Shown here piece by piece: positions 29,656-37,959 of a DNA stretch of 64,000 bases. Origin of the DNA: Andalucia godoyi (Eukaryota; Discoba; Jakobea; Jakobida; Andaluciidae); assembly GCA_009859145.1 (NCBI GenBank), contig VRVR01000003.1, positions 434,001-498,000 on the forward strand, read 5' to 3'. The stretch's first letter is position 1, and the number at the start of each line of letters is the position of its first letter. Both the position numbers and the translations under genes were made by a program. The notes under the pieces were generated by a model. The model did no database searches, had not been told where the DNA came from, and saw only the letters and a program-made list of their open reading frames with translations.

Positions 29656-29681
29656 AAAAAAAAAGGGGGGGGGGGGGGGGG
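29656..29681. repeat. A9-G17 homopolymer tract, IFT56 / WDR90 junction
   Basis: Nine A then 17 G, 88 nt after the IFT56 stop and 49 nt beyond the WDR90 stop on the other strand. One of three poly-G/C tracts at convergent junctions in this window. Confidence 0.9.
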
Positions 29682-29729
29682 AAGAGTAAAGGAAAGAGTT
29701 TATGAATATGTATGTATATATATAATTGG

Positions 29730-32700
29730 CTACTGTGGTGAGAATGGAATGTTCCAGTACCATCGTGCGAGTTCGTTCTTTGCCATCGAAACGACCACAA
29801 ATTCGTGTGCGCCAGCTTGTTGCTCAAACCCGACAATTCCAAGAACTGGGCTCTGATGCACCCAAGAGTCTTGTGCTGCACCCGAGTCGACATCCACCAC
29901 TCTGATCCGTCCGTCTTCCAATCCCAACACCAGAAGTGAGTTGTCGAACGCACTCATGCACGAGACAATGATGTCATGATCAACAGGAAGCACCCACTCG
30001 CGAACCAAATCTAGCGTTTTGGCTGTCACCCCAAAACAAACAATCATTTCCTGAGTCTTGAGTAACAGACGTGGCTCCGAGAAGCCTCGAGGAAGAACCA
30101 CCGTGGCCTGCTCGATCTTCCCCAACGCACCGGGCAAGGACAGTACCTTCGGTTGGTATTCGACAGCCGACTTCTTCGATGCTGCATCCAGCGGTGCGGC
30201 AATGACTACATGCGCGGAGCCATCGTAGCAAACGACAACACTCAAGTCAAATCGACACGGCTCATGACGTACTGCAGACAAGGGGCTGGAGCAGGACACG
30301 GACCGCACCGTTTGAGGGGCAACCGTGCTGCATGAAAGAAGCTTGATCGGCTTTGAATCCCAGAAAATCCCCCGAATCGTGACGCTGATGCGGCCATCGC
30401 TCTGGACCAAAACAGGATCCTTCTCCTCGACGTCGTCAGGAACGGGCGTTCCAAGCTTGAAGTGAACGAACTTGTGGAAGTCCACAACAGTAATGCGATC
30501 CTCCTTTTCGAGGCTGACGATCACGGATCGCTGCTGCACTCCGCGAAGTCTCAGCCGGGAGTTCGACAGCCACTCCACGGAAACCACGGAGAAATCCGCC
30601 AGCTCTTCCTTCCCAGCAATGATGATTTCACCAATGAAGGCAGAGACCGCTTGTGCATCGGATCCGGTCGTAAACCGAACCACCAAGTCTAATCGACGAG
30701 CGTCCCACACGCTCACGCATGTGTCTGACTCTTGCACAGCGACCAGATCTCCTTTGGGGTTCGAACGCAGCACATGACCTTGCAGAGTCAGTGGGCTCGT
30801 TACAATGCACCGGTGTTCCGAGTACAGGGACCCATCTGTCAGAGAAAAGAAAGGCGGATGCATCGCAGCAACCGGCAACGGGAAAGACAGCACTGGACGA
30901 GCAGACACGCCCGCACTTGACGACAACAACACTGACCACACCTTGGCACCCACAGCAATGTACGGATACGCCAGGATCTTGTTCTTCACGGAAGACGCAT
31001 TCGACGGCAGCACCGGCGTCTCGGAGAGCACGAGCATGTCCTGCAGATCAATGTTCACCATCGAGCAGCCAGTGGAACCCGCCGTAAGCCCGAGTACCAG
31101 ATGGCCCGGTTGTTGCGGATCTACGTCGAATGCGCATACATGAGGCACGTCAATTGAGCCAATAATGACCCCAGACAGAAGGTTGGCTACAACAACGACA
31201 TCAGAGCAGGCAAGGGCAACGATTCCCATCGAAGGGACACAGTGTGCGGTGATCACCCTCTCTGCAAGCTCCACCGCAGAAGAGCAATGCTGAACTTGCG
31301 AAGGATCAGTGCTCATAAAGCGAACACCAGATGGAGTTTGCACCATCACAGTGCTTGAATCAACCACCACCACTTTTGCAATGCGGTCCTCCGCGCCGAT
31401 GATGCAGTCCCCGATGCGATCGACAGCAAAATCACCGACAACCACCCCAGAAGCATCCGTGGATTCATTGTACTGCACTTGCCACAGTGAGCACGAGGCA
31501 CTGTCTGCGGCAGCAAGAATACCATGTTCAACATAAGCAGATTTCACGATCCCCAAAGTCGGGAACGGGATGACAACTTGTCGCCGACCAGACGAGAGAT
31601 GCTCCAGCAACAGCATCCGGCCATGTGCGCGGACCATTATCTGCATTTGTTTCGACACGTGCATCACATGCGATTGCTGTGCGGCGGATGCTGACCAAAT
31701 TCCCAAGGAAAGCGCAGCGTCAGACGGATCTGCAGGAAGCAAAACATTCTGCGGAGCATTCGGGAATTCGAATTCACAATCCTCGGAGCTGTCCGGCTGA
31801 CGAATGTCTCGGCTCACCCAGTCTGAGTTGCTTGGCGATTGTTGAAGACCCAGACTAACGGCTTCCTTCCGCAAGAGCTCCGCTGGGTCTTCGTCTTCCA
31901 GCCGAAGAATTGTGTCAACAATTTGAGATCGATCGGCATCCTCGTTCATCATTCCTTGTCTCGTGGTCCACTCTGCAAGGAACATGTTCGGAGACGAAGC
32001 AGGACCCCATACCAGCTCTGTAATCCCAGACGAGTACGCAGCAATGCGGAAGAAAGACAGAGCCAATACCTTCTCCGTAAGCTTCTTCTGTGCGGTTGTC
32101 ACAGAGCGTATCGAATCAGAAGCTACGGACATGTGGGACGATGAGGTGGAAGCAGCCATGGACCCCTTTGCATGCCCCGCCGCAGACGACGGTCTGCTGC
32201 TGCTGTGTTGGAGCGCGGATGAACGATCTTCTCGAGCCCGGCGTCCCGAATCCTCGTCGCCCGATGCTGCAGGAGACGCATAAATGTGACGACCGTCCTT
32301 CGAAAGAGCAAGATTCGATACGGCAACCTGGGGGCGATAAACATCACAAGCCGAGACGAAAACGAGGGATGCGTCCAATGCGGAAACAGTAAACAGGTGA
32401 GCGGCCCCGGAGTTGGTTCCTACAACAAGTACACGGCCGTCACGGGACAATGCAATCGAGGATACCGGTGATTCGACGTCAAACCAAGTCTTCCCTGGAA
32501 CCGGCTCGCAGAATTGCCAATCGATACCAGTTGGAGACAGGGCGAGAAGACCAAGATTCTGACGAGCAATGACAAGGACAAGATCGCGTCGAAGCACGAA
32601 CGGCACTGCATTCTCGATCCGCAACTTGTCCAATTCTTCCTTGGTATTTCCAGTTTGGCGACCAGAGGGCGCAGAAACCGGCCGCTGATTTTTCGATGGT

Positions 32701-35700
32701 GCGTGGGGTGGATGAACGGGGGATTGTGCAATGATTGGGAAATGGATGATGTGCGATCGCCGGGACGCCAAGATGTCTGTCCAAATGTGCCATCCAGAGG
32801 AACCGGTGTTGGCCACAAGCGTACCTTCTCGGACGCTGACGGCACCCGCTTCCAACATGTCTGAGCCTGCATGACCGCCGGTCGCCGTTGCAATCGACAG
32901 TTTCTTGATTGTAAGCCAGCCGTGCCGAGCATCCAATACAATGCATTCACCTTTGATGACAACGACAATCCATCTGGAATTGTCAATTAAAATCTGATCG
33001 ATGGCGACGCCAACCGGGGCAATCTGCATTTCCCTCTCAACAACTATGCCTCCACCAGAAGAAGAAGACGACGACGACGACGAGACCGTGTGATCGATCA
33101 AGACCACTCTCAAGATTCCGGAGGAATATCCCACAACCAATCGGTTATCGAGTGTTGCGACCAGCGCGGTTGGCACTTCCTGCTGCCACTGGCCAGTGGG
33201 AACATCAAACTGGACTCGGGGCCGCATGGAGCCTTCAGATCCAGTGTCCCAGATCCGTACCGCACCGTCTTCGGACGCCGTAACAAGTGCACCATGCAGA
33301 TAGTCCGCAACAGCAAGAACCCGGATAGTTCTAGGATGTGACAGAAGCACGGACGAATATGTCTGCGTGGGAATGTCCAGAACTCCAATAGTCGCATGAA
33401 CAGGCTTTTCCGATCTCAGAGTCTCGCTTGAGCCATCCGCAGGTCCGGCGGCTGTTCCAGCAGGCGGCGCATTTTGAGGAACCGGGAAGGTCCCTACCAA
33501 TACTCGGAAACCCGAGGGAGCGATCGAAATGTGAACTACCGGTGCGTCGTGTGCAGCTTCCAGGAAGAAGTCCGAGAAATCCAGGGGCCACAATCGGACC
33601 AATCCCGACATATCTCCAGTCACACACATTCCCTCTGCTACGGCGACAGATGCTATCCTTGAAGAGTGGAGTCGATATATTCGGTCGACCGTACGATTCT
33701 CCAAAGAAATCACAAGCACATCTCCCAAGGACGTACCGACAAGCATCTGGCTGTTATTTTCAACGATCGCCATGCAGGTAAGTTCAGGAGCATCTCCAGC
33801 ATTGCTTGTCGTGGAAAACACTTCTGCATCAACCCCCAAAGGGACGGATCCATTCGAAACGTGGTTGCTTCCGGCAAACGTGTACGGATGGGGCAGCTGC
33901 ACAGCGGCTGCACGCACAGAATTACTGCGATCCACAATGCGCAGGATTCTGACGGACGAGGGCGACAAAACGACAACTCGCGAACTGTCATTGGGATGGA
34001 AAGCAACAGAGAAGGACGTGGCATCCTGCAGTACATGACCGACAATCGGACGAAGGCTGGGCCACGAAAGCAGCACAACGCGCCACCGGCGAAGAGAATC
34101 TCGACCGAGAATCGCTATCGTGCTCTCATCCTGGGATATGGCAATTGACCGAATATCCAACCATTCCGACAAGGGAGCAATGAAGAGAGGCTTGATGAGA
34201 GAATCTGAAACCGCATTTGCGACACGTACCGGAGACACGGAGCTATCGTCCTGCGAAGACGATTCCCCGAGAAGACTTTGTCTATTCAGTTCCAAAATGG
34301 CAAACTGATTCTTGGAATATACAATAATCTTGGATAGGTCAACAGGAGGCGAAACAATTCCTCGAACGGGGGCGGAGAGAAAAGATGGCAAAACGGACAT
34401 GACAACAGCATCTGGAACAGTAGAAAACACAAGTCGGGAATGTGATGCATGCACCATCCGGTTGTCGCCCAGCATCAGACTCGTCCGCGGGGTGAAATCC
34501 AGAATTCGACTAACTCCCATGCTCATGAATTGGTCGTTCTTCGCCTTCAGTACGCTCCGCTGATTGGCGGCTGCGCTGGCTTTCTGCGCTGCAGATCTTC
34601 GCGGAAGAGTGGCGGGTGTGTTGTCCTTGGCCCATTTCGTTCGTTGAGCGGGCGTCATCGTGGTTGCAGAGACCCCTCCGACGATGATCTGCTGCTGTTG
34701 TTGCTGCTGAACATGTGAATGAGGAAGACGCTGGACGTTCTCGTTGGCAGACACATCCAGTTCGATAGGCTGAGTAGAAAGAGCGGTTGCGGTAGCTTCC
34801 AATTCCTCCGGAACAAACACCTGGCCGTAGCACTCCAGAACGTCTTCCGCTGCAGTTCCGCCACGAACGGGCAGCAAGAATTCGCGAGGCTGCGTTCGCA
34901 GGGAATGGGGGAAAGGAGCAGCCCAAATGGCTCGCAACTTCATATTTGCGTAGCATTCAACTCGTCTAATTTCAAAGAACACTCGATTCGGAAAATACAT
35001 GTGCAAAAGAGAAGCCACGTCCACGGTGACCAGCGTCCAGCGCGGCTGCGGAGATGGCAGCACCAGCGGAAATTGCAATGCAAACGCGGAAACAACCTTT
35101 GCAGACCTCGTAGCGTTGGAAAAAGACATCCGCACAGACAATGCTCCTGCGTCGCAAAGCACATCGATGGAGAAGGACATCATCTTCACTTGCCGAGCAG
35201 GCTGCATCGGCTGTGCGACAGTGCCGGTGGTTACGACATTCGTTGAATCATCCAAAGTGGATGAGCCGGGTGTCGACGGGGCCTTGTTCTTCTTGGAAAC
35301 CACACTCGCATTCAGATTCGCGGAGCTAGGAGTGACGGCAGATGAAGCAGGATCGATCGGGCAAATCTGCAGATGGACACATCGAGCCTTGATTCCCAGG
35401 GAAGCAGTCGAAACGCCAGGAAGCGCAATTGCATTATTTGCTGGAATCGCACCTTGCAGCACTGTAACACGTTTTCCAATCGTGGAGTCAATCCCAGAAG
35501 TTACGTCTCCTTGTGAACTGACGAACAGCGGTGACGCATTTGAAGGAGACGATTGTGCTGAGGCTCCAGTCGACGGCGCTGAACACAGCTTGAGAACGTT
35601 CACATACGGAAGCTGTGTTGCCGGCACATGTGGAATGACAATCGAATCATCAGAGGCACAAGAAGACTGTCTGCTTGAGGCCGAAGATGATTTCGCGGCT

Positions 35701-35789
35701 ACGCTCGGGGAAAGAGACGCCGAAGCCGAAAAGGACGATTGCGATTGTTGTGAAGCAGGCGTAAGTGGAGCCGGGCGGCTAGCTGACAT
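29730..35789 (-). CDS. WDR90: WDR90/POC16-like centriole and basal-body protein
   Basis: 2,019 aa, single exon. WDR90/POC16 proteins line the centriole inner scaffold and bind microtubules. Residues about 58-310 form a DUF667/CFAP20-like domain: LPYVNVLKL, ALPGVSTASLGIKARCVHLQI, MSFSNATRSAKV and the Trp-containing segment before VDVASLLHMYFPNR align in order with WDR90. The domain has two insertions, one Ser/Pro-rich. A Gln-rich linker and a basic region (about 365-440) follow, then roughly 1,570 residues of WD40 repeats, seen as recurring GD.SG.VRLW, SEDGAVRIWD and VSVWDARRLDLVVRF strands, ending ARWYWNIPFSPQ. Other giant WD40 proteins (for example CFAP-type) are alternatives, but none combines this N-terminal domain with WD40 arrays. 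Confidence 0.85.
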   Translation of the reverse strand: MSASRPAPLTPASQQSQSSFSASASLSPSVAAKSSSASSRQSSCASDDSIVIPHVPATQLPYVNVLKLCSAPSTGASAQSSPSNASPLFVSSQGDVTSGIDSTIGKRVTVLQGAIPANNAIALPGVSTASLGIKARCVHLQICPIDPASSAVTPSSANLNASVVSKKNKAPSTPGSSTLDDSTNVVTTGTVAQPMQPARQVKMMSFSIDVLCDAGALSVRMSFSNATRSAKVVSAFALQFPLVLPSPQPRWTLVTVDVASLLHMYFPNRVFFEIRRVECYANMKLRAIWAAPFPHSLRTQPREFLLPVRGGTAAEDVLECYGQVFVPEELEATATALSTQPIELDVSANENVQRLPHSHVQQQQQQQIIVGGVSATTMTPAQRTKWAKDNTPATLPRRSAAQKASAAANQRSVLKAKNDQFMSMGVSRILDFTPRTSLMLGDNRMVHASHSRLVFSTVPDAVVMSVLPSFLSAPVRGIVSPPVDLSKIIVYSKNQFAILELNRQSLLGESSSQDDSSVSPVRVANAVSDSLIKPLFIAPLSEWLDIRSIAISQDESTIAILGRDSLRRWRVVLLSWPSLRPIVGHVLQDATSFSVAFHPNDSSRVVVLSPSSVRILRIVDRSNSVRAAAVQLPHPYTFAGSNHVSNGSVPLGVDAEVFSTTSNAGDAPELTCMAIVENNSQMLVGTSLGDVLVISLENRTVDRIYRLHSSRIASVAVAEGMCVTGDMSGLVRLWPLDFSDFFLEAAHDAPVVHISIAPSGFRVLVGTFPVPQNAPPAGTAAGPADGSSETLRSEKPVHATIGVLDIPTQTYSSVLLSHPRTIRVLAVADYLHGALVTASEDGAVRIWDTGSEGSMRPRVQFDVPTGQWQQEVPTALVATLDNRLVVGYSSGILRVVLIDHTVSSSSSSSSSGGGIVVEREMQIAPVGVAIDQILIDNSRWIVVVIKGECIVLDARHGWLTIKKLSIATATGGHAGSDMLEAGAVSVREGTLVANTGSSGWHIWTDILASRRSHIIHFPIIAQSPVHPPHAPSKNQRPVSAPSGRQTGNTKEELDKLRIENAVPFVLRRDLVLVIARQNLGLLALSPTGIDWQFCEPVPGKTWFDVESPVSSIALSRDGRVLVVGTNSGAAHLFTVSALDASLVFVSACDVYRPQVAVSNLALSKDGRHIYASPAASGDEDSGRRAREDRSSALQHSSSRPSSAAGHAKGSMAASTSSSHMSVASDSIRSVTTAQKKLTEKVLALSFFRIAAYSSGITELVWGPASSPNMFLAEWTTRQGMMNEDADRSQIVDTILRLEDEDPAELLRKEAVSLGLQQSPSNSDWVSRDIRQPDSSEDCEFEFPNAPQNVLLPADPSDAALSLGIWSASAAQQSHVMHVSKQMQIMVRAHGRMLLLEHLSSGRRQVVIPFPTLGIVKSAYVEHGILAAADSASCSLWQVQYNESTDASGVVVGDFAVDRIGDCIIGAEDRIAKVVVVDSSTVMVQTPSGVRFMSTDPSQVQHCSSAVELAERVITAHCVPSMGIVALACSDVVVVANLLSGVIIGSIDVPHVCAFDVDPQQPGHLVLGLTAGSTGCSMVNIDLQDMLVLSETPVLPSNASSVKNKILAYPYIAVGAKVWSVLLSSSAGVSARPVLSFPLPVAAMHPPFFSLTDGSLYSEHRCIVTSPLTLQGHVLRSNPKGDLVAVQESDTCVSVWDARRLDLVVRFTTGSDAQAVSAFIGEIIIAGKEELADFSVVSVEWLSNSRLRLRGVQQRSVIVSLEKEDRITVVDFHKFVHFKLGTPVPDDVEEKDPVLVQSDGRISVTIRGIFWDSKPIKLLSCSTVAPQTVRSVSCSSPLSAVRHEPCRFDLSVVVCYDGSAHVVIAAPLDAASKKSAVEYQPKVLSLPGALGKIEQATVVLPRGFSEPRLLLKTQEMIVCFGVTAKTLDLVREWVLPVDHDIIVSCMSAFDNSLLVLGLEDGRIRVVDVDSGAAQDSWVHQSPVLGIVGFEQQAGAHEFVVVSMAKNELARWYWNIPFSPQ

Positions 35790-36217
35790 TTTTTCTTCTC
35801 AGGAATGGCAGCGCAGTGAATACACGGCGAAAGAACAAGAGGACAGTGTGGGAGGTAAAGGGAGAAGGCCAACAAATAAAAAATACACGGAAGAAGGGAA
35901 GGAAGAAAGGAAGGAAAGGGATTTCATAATATTCAAAACAAAAACAAAAAGGTAACTGAAAATGATGGGGTAAGAGAGAGCGCAAAGGGAAAGAAGACCA
36001 AGAGGCAACGGGAAAAAACAATCGAGGCGGGAAATATGCAGTTGATGCATTGATTCTTTAGGGAGGCGCATTCCAAAGAAAAGGGAGGCGGTGTCTACAG
36101 GAAGAAAGTTTTCAGTATTGGGCAGTGAGAGTGTTTATTTCCATTTCTTTGTCTTGCGAAGTTACGATTATGTTCATCACGAGTATGACGATGATTATAC
36201 ATTGTTGATTGGGTGGA
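35790..36217. promoter_or_regulatory. Shared promoter region, WDR90 / PRPF31
   Basis: 428 nt between divergent genes. It is purine-rich next to WDR90 (35820-35950, GGAAGAAGGAAGG-type repeats). No coding sequence is supported. Confidence 0.4.
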
Positions 36218-37819
36218 ATGTCGTTGGCGGATGAATTCGCAGCTGCTTTTGGGGATGGTGAGCCCATGATCGATGCTTCTCATTCCCAGAGTGCTGTGTT
36301 GGATGACGGCGACTCGCAGTCGGCGTCCTTGCCTGACCTGTACGACCGATACACGACTTTGTCAGGGAAATTGAGATCGCTTGGAGGCGCATTGGCAGCT
36401 GCTGTTCGTTGCGTATTTCCTGCTCTTTCGGAGCTGCTGGCAGACAGACCGCGAGACCTGGTGCATGTTTGTCGTCTGTTGGCTGTTCAGCCGAGTTCCA
36501 GTACTTCAGCCGCTGCTCCTTCTGATTTTGCTTCGGCTTCTCTTTCTCAAGGATCCTCTGTAGAACGGAATCACGACGAGTTGAGTGCGGTGCAGATCAA
36601 GGGACAAGAAACGGAATTGTATGATGCGATAAAGGCTGTGCTACGGGGTGATGGCGCGTTGGCTCTTCGCATTGTAATGGAGCGATCATTGTGGGTTGCG
36701 ACGAAGGGGTTCGTGACAAGTAGCTGGACGGGTGTGCTGTGCTGTTGCGATGCTTTTGAGGATTGCCTGCAGATGTGGGATAGCATTGTCGAGCAAATGT
36801 CTGCTTGCGTATCGGAATCGGCTCCATCATTGTCCGAATTGCTGGGCGACAAGGTGGCGGCATTGATTGTCGGTGCAGCCGGTGGTATAATGGGTCTTGC
36901 GAAATCAGGAACACCATCGTTGTTGGGTAACTTTGCGAGAGAGGCGGCTGTTGTGGCAGGTGGAAATACGTGGCTCGAGTCTGTCGGAGATACGATGCGG
37001 TCGAATGCTTCTGCATCTCTAAAACAGCGATATGGCATCATGATCCATGCGCGCAGTGTGCTGGCCAATCCGAATCCAGATGCTGCTGAAAAGGTCATTC
37101 GAACAGTGCTGAGCAAGGCTGTTCTTGCTGCAAGAACAGATGCTTTCTCTTCCAAAGACCAAAAAAAAGTTGAGAAGACCTCAGGAGGTTCGGGAACGGG
37201 GTTGTTGCCGAGTGCAGGGGCCAAGATTGTTGCTGCGGTGCATCACACAGTGACGCAATTGTCGGAGCAGGCACAAGTGGACTCGGAAAAGGCAGCAAGA
37301 ATTCGTCCTCTTCCAGCACCAGGCACAGAAGTCAAAAAGACGCAGCGCGGGGGTGCTCGGTCACGAAAATGGAAGGCTCTTCTCCGCGAGTCTGAGGGAG
37401 ATCGTGCTGCCGGAAGGATATCAATGGCAGTGGACCCCAATGTTCCTTCCAATGCGTCCGTGGTTCCTGGTGACGTTCCGTCTGTTGGCACAGCGTCTGT
37501 TGTCTCTAGATCCGGTGGCGAGGGTGCTGCTGGTCGACTGGCGGCCATGCGTCTCACAAAGAGAACTCGTGAGCGTCTTGAACGAGAAGCGAGAAAACAT
37601 CGTCATCTCATTATTCAACAGACTCGGTTAAGCCAGGCGTCTGCTAATCCGGCCAGTGGGACTGCAACGCAAGTGGGCGGTCTGGCTACGTCGTTCGCAG
37701 GTGGATGGCGCGGGCCGCAGTTGCCTCCGACCGTGGGTGGCGGTGCTCTAGGTGCCAGCGAGTTGAGCAAGACGATGTTTGGCACGCATGTTCCGTTTCA
37801 AACCTCTTTGCAAAAGTAG
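36218..37819 (+). CDS. PRPF31: U4/U6 snRNP protein PRPF31 (divergent)
   Basis: Nop-domain protein that binds 15.5K-U4 snRNA and bridges U4/U6 to U5 in the tri-snRNP. The product is 533 aa from ATG 36218, whose MSLADEFAAAF start matches PRPF31 MSLADELLADL; three upstream codons in frame were not used. Residues about 205-300 correspond to the Nop core: LLGDKVAALIVGAAGGIMGLAKSGTPSLL, then SLKQRYGIMIHARSVL...VLSKAVLAARTDAF. IRPLPAPGTEVKKTQRGGARSRKWKALL matches the PLPAP..KKRGGRRYRKMK segment, and the C-terminus TATQVGGLATSFAGGW matches the family tail. The core is less conserved than usual and the middle (60-130) is Ser/Ala-rich. Nop56/Nop58 are excluded by the PLPAP and tail motifs. Confidence 0.8.
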   Translation: MSLADEFAAAFGDGEPMIDASHSQSAVLDDGDSQSASLPDLYDRYTTLSGKLRSLGGALAAAVRCVFPALSELLADRPRDLVHVCRLLAVQPSSSTSAAAPSDFASASLSQGSSVERNHDELSAVQIKGQETELYDAIKAVLRGDGALALRIVMERSLWVATKGFVTSSWTGVLCCCDAFEDCLQMWDSIVEQMSACVSESAPSLSELLGDKVAALIVGAAGGIMGLAKSGTPSLLGNFAREAAVVAGGNTWLESVGDTMRSNASASLKQRYGIMIHARSVLANPNPDAAEKVIRTVLSKAVLAARTDAFSSKDQKKVEKTSGGSGTGLLPSAGAKIVAAVHHTVTQLSEQAQVDSEKAARIRPLPAPGTEVKKTQRGGARSRKWKALLRESEGDRAAGRISMAVDPNVPSNASVVPGDVPSVGTASVVSRSGGEGAAGRLAAMRLTKRTRERLEREARKHRHLIIQQTRLSQASANPASGTATQVGGLATSFAGGWRGPQLPPTVGGGALGASELSKTMFGTHVPFQTSLQK

Positions 37820-37851
37820 GTGATGTACGTCTGTCTGTGTCTCTATATGTT

Positions 37852-37870
37852 TGTATGTATGTATGTATGT
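37852..37870. repeat. TATG microsatellite, PRPF31 / channel junction
   Basis: Five TATG units 33 nt after the PRPF31 stop, followed by TGTGTCTGTG-type sequence to about 37898. Confidence 0.8.
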
Positions 37871-37959
37871 GTGCGTGTGTCTGTGTCTGTGCGCGCACAA
37901 GTTTATTTCTACATTCCAGTTTTCTTCGTGCTTGTGCTATTTGAGTTTGATTCGCAATT

